Below are positions 27,735 through 36,728 of a stretch of 64,000 nucleotides of DNA, piece by piece. The DNA is from Kineothrix alysoides (lineage in GTDB: Bacteria; Bacillota; Clostridia; Lachnospirales; Lachnospiraceae). Location of the stretch: assembly GCF_000732725.1 (NCBI RefSeq), contig NZ_JPNB01000003.1, forward strand, positions 372,001-436,000. The letters are read 5' to 3'. The notes beneath the pieces were generated by a model. The model was not told the origin of the DNA. It worked only from the letters and a program-made list of their open reading frames with translations, and did not search any database. The stretch's first letter is position 1. Every line of letters begins with the position of its first letter. Position numbers and translations under genes: made by a program.

Positions 27735-28484
27735 ATGTTAAAGGAAGAACGCCATCAGCATATTTTAGATGTTCTATATTCTTCCGGAACGGTGAATGTG
27801 GAGGAACTGGCACATAATTTCCGGTTGTCCAGAGACACCATCCGAAGGGATTTGAGCGAATTAGAGGAACAGGGAATCTTAAGGCGGGTGTACGGCGGCG
27901 CTATTGCACAGAAGCGGCAGCCGTTAGCTTTGGATGCAAGGAAGAATCTGGAAAGAACCGAAAAATACATGGTCGCCAAAAAGGCCACCGGCCTCGTCCG
28001 CCCATATTCTCTCATCGCGGTGGACGGCGGCACGACAAATACACTGTTCGCCTCGCTCATGCCGATTTCCATCACCCTGCGCGTGGTGACTAACAGTTTC
28101 CCGGTTGCGGAAGAGCTTCGTAAGCGCCCCAACATAGATGTCACCTTTCTGGGAGGACATTACAACAAGGAATCTCAGACTACCGTGGGCGAGACCGTCT
28201 ATCAACAGCTAAAGGAATTTCGCTTCGACCAATGCTTTCTGGGTGCCTACGCGGTAGATGCACAGGGCGGTATCTCGGTGCCCTATCCCTTTGAGGACGA
28301 AACCTCTGTAAAACGGCTTCTTGTGGAAAACAGCTCGGAAATCAATGTCATGTGTTCCTGCTCAAAGTTAAATAAAATTTCTAACTATATTATCTGCCCC
28401 ATCGATGCCGCAGACAGAATTATTTGCGAGCATCCGGTCACAAAACAGATGCAAACAAAGTATAAGAATAAAATCTGCTGGTGA
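27735..28484 (+). CDS. DeoR/GlpR-family regulator
   Basis: From the ATG at 27735 (GAGGAGAAGG upstream) the protein has 249 residues: a DeoR-type N-terminal HTH (ERHQHILDVLYSSGTVNVEE, SRDTIRRDLSELEEQGILRRVYGGA) and the C-terminal sugar-phosphate-isomerase-like sensing domain (DGGTTNTLFA, VVTNSFPVAEEL, TFLGGHYNKES). Such regulators respond to a sugar phosphate. The nearest candidate target is the sugar/polyol operon at 30.3-33.0 kb, but it is not adjacent, so that link is inference. Confidence 0.9.
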   Translation: MLKEERHQHILDVLYSSGTVNVEELAHNFRLSRDTIRRDLSELEEQGILRRVYGGAIAQKRQPLALDARKNLERTEKYMVAKKATGLVRPYSLIAVDGGTTNTLFASLMPISITLRVVTNSFPVAEELRKRPNIDVTFLGGHYNKESQTTVGETVYQQLKEFRFDQCFLGAYAVDAQGGISVPYPFEDETSVKRLLVENSSEINVMCSCSKLNKISNYIICPIDAADRIICEHPVTKQMQTKYKNKICW

Positions 28485-28491
28485 CGCAATC

Positions 28492-28519
28492 TTGAAGTAT
28501 CAAAGACAATGCTTATAAT
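28492..28519 (+). promoter_or_regulatory. sigma-70-type promoter of the MerR gene
   Basis: TTGAAG (28492-28497) and a perfect TATAAT (28514-28519) are separated by 16 bp, about 24 bp upstream of the MerR-family start codon at 28543. Confidence 0.6.
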
Positions 28520-28542
28520 GATAGATATCAGGTGGTGATATT

Positions 28543-29358
28543 ATGTTCAAAATTGGAGAATTTTCAAAACTGACACAAGTTTCAATACGAATGCTCCGAT
28601 ACTATGACGAGATAGGACTTTTAAAGCCCGCAGAAATTGATAAATGGACAGGGTATCGTATGTACAGCGCTTCACAAATACCCGTTCTTAACAGAATCGT
28701 ATATCTGCGCGACAGTGGATTCAATGTTTCAGAAATTGCCTCCGCCCTTAACAAAAAAGATGATAAATTGCTTGTGGAACAGCTCGATGAAAAATATTCT
28801 GAAATAGAAAAATCAATTCAAAATGAACGGGAAAAACTAAGAAAAATAGAACTTGCTAAAAAAGAAATTCAAAACGAAAAAAACGAAATGCACTATAATA
28901 TTTCCATTAAATCCATCCCCGGTTATCAAGTCCTCTCCCTGCGCAGGGTAATAGCAGACTACTATGCGGAGGGCGGGCTATGGAAGGAGTTATCCACTTT
29001 TGCCGCAGATAACCAGATTAATTTATCAAATGATACTTTCTCTATTTATCACGATATCGAGTACAAAGAAACTAATGTCGATGTTGAGCTATGTGCTCCT
29101 GTGAAAAAATATGGCAGAGATACTGATATTTTTATATATCGAAACACCGAGCCTGTACCGGTCATGGCTTGCACAATGGTATATGGTGATTTTTCTAATA
29201 TCGCCGGAGCATATGCGGCTTTCGCCGAGTGGCTGCAAACGAACAGCCGGTACAAGATGTCCGGTCAAACGCGGCAAATTGTGCATCGCGGACCATGGAA
29301 TGAAAATAATTCTGAAAAATATCTGATCGAACTCCAAATACCATTGGAAACCTTATAA
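28543..29358 (+). CDS. MerR-family regulator with GyrI-like effector domain
   Basis: The 271 residues comprise an N-terminal MerR winged helix (FKIGEFSKLTQVSIRMLRYYDEIGLLKP), a coiled-coil dimer helix (about 80-120) and a C-terminal GyrI-like small-molecule-binding domain (about 125-270, ending ...YLIELQIPL). This is the BmrR/TipA-like layout: ligand binding untwists a promoter with a long spacer. Exactly such a promoter follows at 29400-29430, in front of the TrmO-like gene, so that gene is probably its target. A terminator lies between the two. Confidence 0.92.
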   Translation: MFKIGEFSKLTQVSIRMLRYYDEIGLLKPAEIDKWTGYRMYSASQIPVLNRIVYLRDSGFNVSEIASALNKKDDKLLVEQLDEKYSEIEKSIQNEREKLRKIELAKKEIQNEKNEMHYNISIKSIPGYQVLSLRRVIADYYAEGGLWKELSTFAADNQINLSNDTFSIYHDIEYKETNVDVELCAPVKKYGRDTDIFIYRNTEPVPVMACTMVYGDFSNIAGAYAAFAEWLQTNSRYKMSGQTRQIVHRGPWNENNSEKYLIELQIPLETL

Positions 29359-29364
29359 TCAACT

Positions 29365-29394
29365 CGTCTTGCATTTTTGCAGGACGTTTTTTTA
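29365..29394 (+). terminator. terminator after the MerR gene
   Basis: A 9-bp perfect stem (29365-29373 with 29378-29386) with a 4-nt loop is followed by a run of T. Confidence 0.9.
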
Positions 29395-29399
29395 TTTCC

Positions 29400-29430
29400 T
29401 TGACCCTCACATGATGTGAGGGTTTACGCT
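29400..29430 (+). promoter_or_regulatory. MerR-type promoter/operator with 19-bp spacer
   Basis: TTGACC (29400-29405) and TACGCT (29425-29430) are separated by exactly 19 bp, and a perfect 19-bp dyad CCCTCACATGATGTGAGGG (29404-29422) fills the spacer. This is the hallmark of MerR-controlled promoters. The regulator gene lies just upstream and the TrmO-like gene starts 32 bp downstream. Confidence 0.85.
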
Positions 29431-29462
29431 GTACCCACATCAAATATAAGGAGGATATTCAT

Positions 29463-29939
29463 ATGAGTAATTTAGCAGTACATTCCATTGGAAAGATTTG
29501 CAGCAATGAAAACGGTACATTTATTGAGGTGGATAAAAATTATATTCCGGCTTTACAAGCGCTGGATGGTTTTAGCCATATCAACGTACTTTGGTGGTTC
29601 AGCGAATATGATGACGAAAGATCACGCTCGGTACTGCAAACAGAGCAACCCTACAAAGGAGCTCCGGAAATAATGGGAATTTTTGCTACAAGATCACCTA
29701 TACGTCCTAATCCGATAGCTTTGACCGCAACAGAAATCATTCAAATCGACTTTGAAAAAGGCATTATCCAAGTTACCTTTATTGACGCAAATGACAAAAC
29801 ACCCGTGCTCGACATCAAGCCCTACACACCCAGTCTTGACAGAGTGGAAAATCCCGATGTCCCTGCATGGTGCAGCCAGTGGCCGAAAAGCACGGAAGAA
29901 TCCGGCTGCTTTAATTGGGAAAAAATTTTTAATTTTTGA
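29463..29939 (+). CDS. trmO: TrmO/TsaA-family (UPF0066) tRNA methyltransferase-like protein
   Basis: The 158 residues match the YaeB/TrmO N-terminal domain, which methylates the N6-threonylcarbamoyladenosine (t6A37) of certain tRNAs using SAM. Visible motifs are GFSHINVLWWFS, the signature FATRSPIRPNPI and LDIKPYTPSLD. It lacks the C-terminal extension of longer TrmO. The ribosome-binding site is AAGGAGG. Control by a ligand-responsive MerR promoter is unusual for a tRNA modification gene, so this homologue might act on another substrate. Confidence 0.85.
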   Translation: MSNLAVHSIGKICSNENGTFIEVDKNYIPALQALDGFSHINVLWWFSEYDDERSRSVLQTEQPYKGAPEIMGIFATRSPIRPNPIALTATEIIQIDFEKGIIQVTFIDANDKTPVLDIKPYTPSLDRVENPDVPAWCSQWPKSTEESGCFNWEKIFNF

Positions 29940-30278
29940 AAATATTTTATAATAGAATCATTACCTTGCTGAATGCCGCACTCCTAAAACAGCATTCAGC
30001 AAGGCACTTCCGCCTATTTGAAAGGCAAAGCCAACTCCCTCTTCCCTTCATTGCAATATCATTCTTATTCGCAGATATCTTCGTGCAGATTTTATCTATC
30101 TCCGAAAATACTGCGTTTTCATCCTCTTGAATATAAAACATGCAAAAACGCGCAAGATATATGCTTGATACTACACCATGCAAGTGCTACGGTAAATATA
30201 ATGCATTATCCCTTATTACAGCCATGGTGATAAGCAATTGTAAAAATATAACTTACTCGAAAGGGGCAGAATTTTAAA
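29940..30278 (+). other. intergenic region with a 13-bp hairpin
   Basis: No gene is visible over 339 bp. A perfect 13-bp inverted repeat (29964-29976 with 29992-30004) lies 25 bp after the TrmO-like stop, without a T-run; it may end that transcript. The rest is A/T-rich, with AAAGGGG as the likely ribosome site before the ATG at 30279. Confidence 0.6.
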
Positions 30279-31367
30279 ATGAACACAAATGTAAAGAAAG
30301 ACGAACGCTGTCTGCGCGTCGGCGTCCTGGGGTGCGGCATTATCTGTCAGGCGGCTCATCTCATCGGAAGCAGTAAGGCAAAAAATATTCATTTGCAGGC
30401 AATTTGTGATGTTTCTGAAGAGCTCTTAAATAAAATGGCCGCTGTTTACGAACCGGACAGCATCTATACAGATTATGAGAAAATGCTGGCTGATTCCGCT
30501 GTGGAGGCCGTCATCATCGGAATCGGCGACCAGTTTCATGTGCCCTGCGCAAAGCAGGCTATTTTAGCAGGCAAACATGTTCTTTTAGAAAAGCCGATGG
30601 GAGTTTCCATCGAGGAATGTTTGGAGCTGAAAAAACTGGCGGAGGAAAGGGGCCTTCTTTTGCAAGTTGGGCATATGAAACGATATGACGAGGGACTCCA
30701 ATATGCGAAACGCTTCAAGGAAGAGAAAATGGGCGAAATCACTACCTATAAAGGCTGGTACTGCGACAGTATCGGACGTTATACTCTCACCGACAATGTC
30801 ATGCCCATCCTTTACTCCAGCTCATCTATGAAAAAACCGGAGGGGAATCCAAAAGCCATGCTGGACCGTTACTATCTTCTCGGACACGGCAGCCATCTGT
30901 TCGATACTTCCCTATACTTTATGGGGCCCATTCGAGACGTCTGTGCCCGCTACATTCATAAGGAAAATCTTCACTCGTGGCTTATCGACTGTAATTTCGA
31001 AAGCGGCGCCATCGGAAGCCTGGACCTCACGGTAGCGATTGCCCAGCACTGGCATGAAGGCTGTGAGATTTACGGCACAGAGGGAACCGTCTATGCAAAG
31101 ACATTTAATCCTTGGGAATTCCGCTCCTCCGTTGTAGAATGCTTTGATAAATCTACGGAAACTGCTTTCACTCCTGCTGCCTTTGACGGGCAGTTCTACC
31201 GCCGGGAGCTGGAGGGATTTGCGGAGAGCATCTTGGAGAAAGTTCCATGCACAGGTGCTACCGCACAGGACGGTATTATGATTATGCAGGCGTTAATCGC
31301 TACTTACCAGTCCGTGCAAGAAGGCGGCACATGGGTGAAGCTTAAAGATGTAAAGGGAGGATTATAA
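30279..31367 (+). CDS. Gfo/Idh/MocA-family oxidoreductase
   Basis: A 362-residue NAD(P)-dependent dehydrogenase: Rossmann motif VGVLGCGIICQAAHL near the N-terminus, the conserved LLEKPMGVSIEEC (EKP lysine, about residue 105), and the C-terminal alpha/beta domain with YGTEGTVYAKT. The family oxidises or reduces sugars and inositols (myo-inositol, glucose-fructose type). It starts an operon followed by a xylose-isomerase-like TIM barrel (3 bp gap) and a hydrolase, the pattern of inositol or sugar-derivative catabolism. The substrate is unknown. Confidence 0.9.
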   Translation: MNTNVKKDERCLRVGVLGCGIICQAAHLIGSSKAKNIHLQAICDVSEELLNKMAAVYEPDSIYTDYEKMLADSAVEAVIIGIGDQFHVPCAKQAILAGKHVLLEKPMGVSIEECLELKKLAEERGLLLQVGHMKRYDEGLQYAKRFKEEKMGEITTYKGWYCDSIGRYTLTDNVMPILYSSSSMKKPEGNPKAMLDRYYLLGHGSHLFDTSLYFMGPIRDVCARYIHKENLHSWLIDCNFESGAIGSLDLTVAIAQHWHEGCEIYGTEGTVYAKTFNPWEFRSSVVECFDKSTETAFTPAAFDGQFYRRELEGFAESILEKVPCTGATAQDGIMIMQALIATYQSVQEGGTWVKLKDVKGGL

Positions 31368-31370
31368 GGA

Positions 31371-32204
31371 ATGGAACTAGGAATTTTTTCCCGCACTTAT
31401 GAAACAGATAATATAGAAGAGACCTGCCTAAGAATGAAGGCTGAGAGACTTGTTCATACGCAGTTCAATCTGCTGAACGCCGGAATGCCTACACTGCCGG
31501 AAACTTTCGACGAGAAGAAAATCGAAGAAATAAAGGAGATAACCGGTAAATATGGAATCCTATTGGATGCGCTTTCCGGCACCTTCAATATGATTGACCC
31601 TGATAAAGAGGCAAGAAAAGCAGGATGTCTGCAATTCGAAACCCAATGCCGTATTGCCCGTATGCTGAATATCCCCATCGTCACCCTCTGTACCGGCTCT
31701 AAAAACAAGGAGAGCAAGTGGAAATGGCATGAAGATAACGAAAAGCAATCCTCTTGGGATGATTTGATGCGTTCTACAGAGACTATACTAAAATATGCCG
31801 AGGACAATCACATTGTTCTTGGTGTGGAGACGGAAGCCAGCAATATTATAGACACACCGGAAAAAGCCCGCAAATATTTGGACTGCGTCGGAAGTCCCAA
31901 TATTAAAATCATCATGGACGGCGCCAACCTCTTTCGAAAAGAGCAGGCGGACGATATGTCTCGTATCCTGCAAGAGGCCTTCGACATCTTAGGAAAAGAT
32001 ATTGTTCTGGCCCATGCCAAAGATTTTACGGCAAAGGAAAATATGGAATTCGTCGCAGCCGGGGAAGGAATGCTGGATTTTAAGCTCTATGTATCCTTAC
32101 TGCAAAGGAGCTGCTATAGCGGCGCTCTCATCATGCATGGACTGTCGGAAGCACAAATTCCCGGAAGCCGGAAGTTTTTAGAGGAGATCATTGCAAATGC
32201 GTGA
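31371..32204 (+). CDS. sugar phosphate isomerase/epimerase-like TIM-barrel protein
   Basis: The 277 residues have the AP-endonuclease-2/xylose-isomerase fold of IolE/IolI-like enzymes: metal-ligand segments GVETEASNI, IMDGANLF, LAHAKDF and the closing GEGMLDF. It starts 3 bp after the dehydrogenase stop and overlaps the next gene. It would interconvert or dehydrate the product of the dehydrogenase. The precise reaction is not predictable. Confidence 0.85.
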   Translation: MELGIFSRTYETDNIEETCLRMKAERLVHTQFNLLNAGMPTLPETFDEKKIEEIKEITGKYGILLDALSGTFNMIDPDKEARKAGCLQFETQCRIARMLNIPIVTLCTGSKNKESKWKWHEDNEKQSSWDDLMRSTETILKYAEDNHIVLGVETEASNIIDTPEKARKYLDCVGSPNIKIIMDGANLFRKEQADDMSRILQEAFDILGKDIVLAHAKDFTAKENMEFVAAGEGMLDFKLYVSLLQRSCYSGALIMHGLSEAQIPGSRKFLEEIIANA

Positions 32205-32985
32205 GTTCATACACCAAGGTTTAAAGCTGGAATATGAAGTGTCGGGAACAGGGATTCCATTTCTATTTCTTCACGGAATGGGCGGAAGCACCAATCAGAT
32301 TCATTCCACCTACCAACCGTCACATGACATACAGCTAATCGCCATGAACCAGCAAGGGCATGGCGGAAGTGAAATGGACCGGGAACACCTGGATTTCAAT
32401 CGTCTGGGCGACGACGCTATCTCGCTGCTGGATCATCTGCATATCGAGAAGGCTTATCTTGCAGGCATCTCTATGGGCGCTGCCGTCAGCCTGAATGCTG
32501 CCTCCAGATATCACGGCCGCATTATGGGACTTCTTCTGATCCGAAACGCTTGGACGGACAAGCCCATGTCCGATGAGGTAAGAACAGCTTACCGCGACTT
32601 GGGAATGTCACTGAAAAGCGGAGGCCCGGAAGCATTTTACCGAACGGAGGGCTGGAATATCGTAAAAGAGTGCTCTTCTTATACAAAGCAGGCCTTCCTT
32701 TCCCCATTTTTTGAGCCTGCCTCCGTAAAGAACTGGCAGAAATACTTGATTCTTCCGGACAAGGCTCCGGTAGCCTCACTCACTGACCTCACTATGCTGA
32801 ATATCCCGGTCACCATACTGGCAAACAGAAATGACCTATGCCATCCCTACGAATATGGAGAATACCTGCATACGCATATCCCCGGCTCCGCATTTGTTGA
32901 AATCCCCGACAAAGACGGGGACAAAGCTGAACATAACGCTATGATTAACCAAGCGCTTCGTTCGCTCCTTCACATAAGTACGTAA
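32197..32985 (+). CDS. alpha/beta hydrolase
   Basis: About 262 residues from the ATG at 32197, with an earlier TTG at 32191 possible; it overlaps the TIM-barrel gene by 8 bp. It has the oxyanion HG motif (LFLHGMGGS), the nucleophile elbow GISMGAA with Ser, a D in LANRNDLCHP and a His near the end (EHNAM). This fits esterases or lactonases; as the last gene of a sugar operon it could open a lactone. Convergent with the methyltransferase gene, sharing 16 bp at the ends. Confidence 0.82.
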   Translation: MREFIHQGLKLEYEVSGTGIPFLFLHGMGGSTNQIHSTYQPSHDIQLIAMNQQGHGGSEMDREHLDFNRLGDDAISLLDHLHIEKAYLAGISMGAAVSLNAASRYHGRIMGLLLIRNAWTDKPMSDEVRTAYRDLGMSLKSGGPEAFYRTEGWNIVKECSSYTKQAFLSPFFEPASVKNWQKYLILPDKAPVASLTDLTMLNIPVTILANRNDLCHPYEYGEYLHTHIPGSAFVEIPDKDGDKAEHNAMINQALRSLLHIST

Positions 32986-33587
32986 TCTGCGCATACCAGC
33001 TTCTTTCCGTTTGGAAGCAGATATTCGCTGCCAAAAATTTTGCCGTAGCCTATGGACTGCATAGCTGCAGTAAGGCCATCTTCCTCTATTTCGTGATGTA
33101 CCTTGGCTATGCCGTCAAAAGAATGAAGATAAGGGGAATCGGAAACAAACCCCTCGTCCATGTTCCCTTGAATAATACACGATATATAAGGAGCTTCTAC
33201 TGTCTCTGCCACATGAAGAAATCCATCATAACCGATATATTCTATCACCAGATCCGCAACGATTAAATCACAGTGCGGAAGCGTTATGTCATCCGATAGC
33301 AAATCGACGCATAGCGGAGAAAACATATCCGAAAGATCAGGGTAGCGGTAAAGGCACTCCGTTAAGTATTCTTTGTTGATGTCAACACCGTAAACCCTAT
33401 GTATCTTCTGTGCATCTATATGCTCCAGACCATTTCCTCCGGCAATTCCCAAAATCATTATGTCGGACACCGGGTAACGGTAAAACTGGGCCTTCATCAT
33501 CTCGTTCAGCGCTTGAAGCTGCTTGACGGAAGCCAGGCTCATATGCTTTTCATAATCGGTTAAATCAATTTCTTCCCACGGATTCAT
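32970..33587 (-). CDS. class I SAM-dependent methyltransferase-like protein
   Basis: A 205-residue Rossmann-like methyltransferase with ILGIAGGNGLEHI (SAM loop), YGVDINKEYLTEC (motif II acidic residue) and CDLIVADLVIEYIG (motif IV). The family is broad, so no substrate can be given. The ATG at 33587 overlaps the end of the DUF3795 gene by 23 bp, so both are probably co-expressed. GGGAGAG precedes the start. Confidence 0.75.
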   Translation of the reverse strand: MNPWEEIDLTDYEKHMSLASVKQLQALNEMMKAQFYRYPVSDIMILGIAGGNGLEHIDAQKIHRVYGVDINKEYLTECLYRYPDLSDMFSPLCVDLLSDDITLPHCDLIVADLVIEYIGYDGFLHVAETVEAPYISCIIQGNMDEGFVSDSPYLHSFDGIAKVHHEIEEDGLTAAMQSIGYGKIFGSEYLLPNGKKLVCADYVLM

Positions 33588-34146
33588 TGCTCTCTCCCTT
33601 CTTCCTTTTCCGCAGTTTCAGTTCCACATTCTGCTTCGATGCCTCCTCTTTAAAAAGCTTCTCCGCATAAGCGGCCCTTTCCTTCACGGACAGATGCTCT
33701 TTCCCTTCGATATCGGAAAGCTGTCCCATGATTTCTTTTATATCTTTCAATTCCAACAAATTTACCGCGACACAAAAAAATGTTTTCTTCCTACCGTCAT
33801 TGTACTCGGATATCAGAAGCTTCAAAATCTCATTCTTCTCTACCTGCTCGTCGTTATAGGCCTCCATCCCGATTTGCTTGAATTTTTCCATATCACTCAT
33901 TTGATTTTTATGCGTAATAAAAGAGTCAAATGAATCGACTCCTTCATATTTCCCACAAGGGAAACCATCGCATTGGAAGCAGTACCCCGGCTTATGACGG
34001 GATAAGCTGCATCGCGCGACTGCACACCCCTGATTGCCCTCTCCGCGACCGCAGCCGGGGCAATAGTTGCCCAAGTACATGGGGCAAAGCCCGCAATTCA
34101 GTCCGCATAAGGAAAACCACGGATTCGTTCTGTAAAAGTCCTTCAT
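33565..34146 (-). CDS. DUF3795-like cysteine-rich protein
   Basis: The 193 residues open with a Cys-rich domain (C14, C18, C21, C29, C32, then about four more by residue 63) of the DUF3795 type, which likely binds zinc or an Fe-S cluster. A charged helical region follows, ending in a Lys/Arg-rich tail (about 175-193). The function is unknown. It is followed by, and overlaps, a methyltransferase gene. Confidence 0.75.
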   Translation of the reverse strand: MKDFYRTNPWFSLCGLNCGLCPMYLGNYCPGCGRGEGNQGCAVARCSLSRHKPGYCFQCDGFPCGKYEGVDSFDSFITHKNQMSDMEKFKQIGMEAYNDEQVEKNEILKLLISEYNDGRKKTFFCVAVNLLELKDIKEIMGQLSDIEGKEHLSVKERAAYAEKLFKEEASKQNVELKLRKRKKGESNESVGRN

Positions 34147-34227
34147 TTCCCAATCCCTCTCTCAAAATACAAAGGCTAAACTATATCCAAGATGATAAAA
34201 TATTAACGGAAAGGTTCCCCTTCCGGC

Positions 34228-34803
34228 TCAGTTTAACAGCTTACTGCCCTTTTCACAGATTTCATAAATCTCGTCAAGCTTTTCTTTAATCAAAGGGTTC
34301 ACCGCCTTGGATCGAATTTCCACCAGCCTCTTGAAGAAAAATACCGGAAGAAGCCAGCCCGTGAAGGCCGGTATCGCAAGCAGGATGCAGAGAACAATTC
34401 TAGGCGGCTGTGCTGTTACCGCAAATACCGAGCCTGCCATACATGCCGTACTAATAATTCCTACTGCAAGCGCGAGGACTATCGCCAAAATGCTTCTGGA
34501 CTTTTCCAGTTTTTCAATATCCCTTACACAGGCCTCAAACTTTCTTTGAAGTCCGCTCAATTCCATTTTGTTCATTATCTCCCGGTTCCGCTTCAGGTAT
34601 AGAGTTACCTTGTTCCGATTGGGATGATAAGCGGTACGCCTATTACCTCTAAGAACTTTCTCGCTCCTATTGGTGTCTATTTCCCACCCGAAATTCTTAT
34701 ACCCGTCAATTAAAAAGGAGGTCTTCGATGTATCCGCAGACACCTCCATATATTCATATCCCACAAATTCCTTATTCTGCTGATTCATCTCACTCATAGC
34801 CAT
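34228..34803 (-). CDS. conserved membrane protein of unknown function
   Basis: The 191 residues have a soluble N-terminal region (1-100, with FLIDGYKNFGWEID and many K/R), two adjacent membrane helices (about 105-130 and 135-153) and a helical cytoplasmic tail. I recall similar proteins in Firmicutes with the same SFLIDGYxNFGWE segment but no named function. A terminator is not evident. It lies upstream of the DUF3795 and methyltransferase genes in the same direction. Confidence 0.65.
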   Translation of the reverse strand: MAMSEMNQQNKEFVGYEYMEVSADTSKTSFLIDGYKNFGWEIDTNRSEKVLRGNRRTAYHPNRNKVTLYLKRNREIMNKMELSGLQRKFEACVRDIEKLEKSRSILAIVLALAVGIISTACMAGSVFAVTAQPPRIVLCILLAIPAFTGWLLPVFFFKRLVEIRSKAVNPLIKEKLDEIYEICEKGSKLLN

Positions 34804-35067
34804 TCTGCCTTTCCCCTATGCCGCCATCCCAATTTATACGAACACATCTGCTAAGGACAGTATGACAAATATAACCGTTAATGTACAGACTAAAATTTTA
34901 TTATCTGAGTTTAAACTTGTCGTTACTGTTCACTCCGTTCTCAGTAACATCTTGTTATCGTCAACATCTTTAATGTATTCCGTGCCCTCAATACTTTTTG
35001 TATCTTACCTTAAATCTTCCATTATTGAGTATTGTATTGTTTGTAACTTATACCCCAACCGTTAATA

Positions 35068-36699
35068 TTAATATTTAACAATCTCTCCTCTCTTTAATTC
35101 TTCCTCAGCCGAAACAATCACCTTGCTATCCTTATCAATAGTCCCTTCCTCCAATGCCGCGAATCTATCATTCTGGTCCGTTACTTTCACACTTACCTTC
35201 TCCACATACAACTCTACACCCAAAATACCCTCCCGTTCTTTTACCTCAAATACATAATGCCTTTCCTCTTCTTTATACAAAGCTTCCACAGGAACACACA
35301 GCTCATGACTCTCTCCCTGCACGCTTACGCTCATAGTACCGGAGGTTCCCGGACTTGCCTCTTTTTCAGGAAGATTCATAAACACATCATAGCTCCCCGG
35401 ACTGACATCACTTTCCTCAAGATAATCCACCGTCACCTCCCGGCTGGCTTTTCCTCCAAGCTTGACCTTTACCTTGTCCCCCATATTCACATATTTTTTC
35501 TGCCCCTTTTCCAAGGTCACCTTGAATCGGCAGGGAACCGTATCATCCGTAAACAAAAGAGCCGCCGTATCCGGTGTCCTTCCGCCCACTATAATGGGAA
35601 TATCCGTAATAAATCCTCCTGTCTGAGCAGTAATCGTTCCTCCCTGCTTCATAATCTGCTTATATTCACCGATATCTTCCTGCAAGACTGCAAGCTCCAG
35701 CTGATAAATGGACAGAGCAGAATCCGGCTGTCCCGGTAAAAGAGCGTCCTCCACCCCTCTTTCTTCCTGCTTTAACGTGCTGCTTCTATCCACATAGGCA
35801 TCCTCCCTCATATCTTCCGCATCGTCTAATATTTCCTGAAGATTTTTCGTCTGATTCTTCCAATTCTCATACGCACTGTCCTCATCACTAAAATTGGGTT
35901 CTGCTACCTTATTTCTTTCATGAACAGTAAGCTCATCCCTTAAATTATTCAACTGCGTTTTTGCTTCCTCAAGTGCTGCCTTTTCTTCTTCTGTTTTTGT
36001 TCCTTCCGCAGTTTCCATATCCGTTACTATTCTTTCCTGCGCCGTAATCTTATCGAGTAATTCATATTCTTTGTTCAGCCATGCGTTATATGCATCCCAC
36101 GCCTTTTGCCTATCCTCGTTTGAGGTCACACTCGCCGGATTATTCAAATGACTTTGCAGGCTGCCGTCTGCCTTGCTCTTGTCCTCCTCCGCCCGCCCTA
36201 CCGCCGTACCTGTTTTACTGTCCGCAGATGTGTAGTCTTCTTTCGCCCTCTTCTCCTCTAACTGCCGCTTCTGCTCCTGCAAGGCTTGATTAGCCTGTAA
36301 ATCGGAAATCTGATAGTTCAGTTTGGTTATTGCTGTTTCTTTTTCCCTTATTATTTCCTGCAAATCCCCAATATCTACTTGAAATAAAGGCATTCCTTTT
36401 TCTATCCGGTCCCCTCTTTGTACAAAGATATTCTCTATCCGCAGTCCCTCAAGCACCGTTACCGCCTGCTTTCCGCCTTCTACCGTGATACCTTCCTCCT
36501 CCACAATATGCTCCACATACTTCTTTTCAGGCGTGCCAGTCTGCACTACAGGCAAACCTGATACATAGATACTTTTGGATATAATGGTACACAGCCACAT
36601 AAATACTAAAAATATGGCAAAAGCAATTATCCATTTTTTGAATCTGCCGGTTTGTAAATTTGTGTCTGCCAAATCTACTAGGCTTTTCTTTTCATACAT
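35068..36699 (-). CDS. HlyD/RND-type membrane-fusion adaptor
   Basis: A 543-residue protein with one N-terminal membrane helix (about 22-44), a short biotinyl-lipoyl-like half (EGLRIENIFVQRGDRIEKG), a long alpha-helical hairpin rich in Q/E/K (about 115-320) and a second lipoyl half plus beta-barrel (ITAQTGGFITDIP, VKVKLGGK). Such adaptors work with exporters. Here it is the last gene of an operon for a sugar-type importer, directly after MalG- and MalF-like permeases, and no exporter is adjacent. The pairing is unusual (see findings). Confidence 0.85.
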   Translation of the reverse strand: MYEKKSLVDLADTNLQTGRFKKWIIAFAIFLVFMWLCTIISKSIYVSGLPVVQTGTPEKKYVEHIVEEEGITVEGGKQAVTVLEGLRIENIFVQRGDRIEKGMPLFQVDIGDLQEIIREKETAITKLNYQISDLQANQALQEQKRQLEEKRAKEDYTSADSKTGTAVGRAEEDKSKADGSLQSHLNNPASVTSNEDRQKAWDAYNAWLNKEYELLDKITAQERIVTDMETAEGTKTEEEKAALEEAKTQLNNLRDELTVHERNKVAEPNFSDEDSAYENWKNQTKNLQEILDDAEDMREDAYVDRSSTLKQEERGVEDALLPGQPDSALSIYQLELAVLQEDIGEYKQIMKQGGTITAQTGGFITDIPIIVGGRTPDTAALLFTDDTVPCRFKVTLEKGQKKYVNMGDKVKVKLGGKASREVTVDYLEESDVSPGSYDVFMNLPEKEASPGTSGTMSVSVQGESHELCVPVEALYKEEERHYVFEVKEREGILGVELYVEKVSVKVTDQNDRFAALEEGTIDKDSKVIVSAEEELKRGEIVKY

Positions 36700-36728
36700 A
36701 TTTCATCTACCTCAACCCGAAATATTTT

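Noticed and set aside
35068-36699. HlyD gene as part of a lantibiotic or MacAB exporter operon
   Set aside because: No MacB permease or ABC exporter ATPase is adjacent; the neighbours are CUT1 import permeases.
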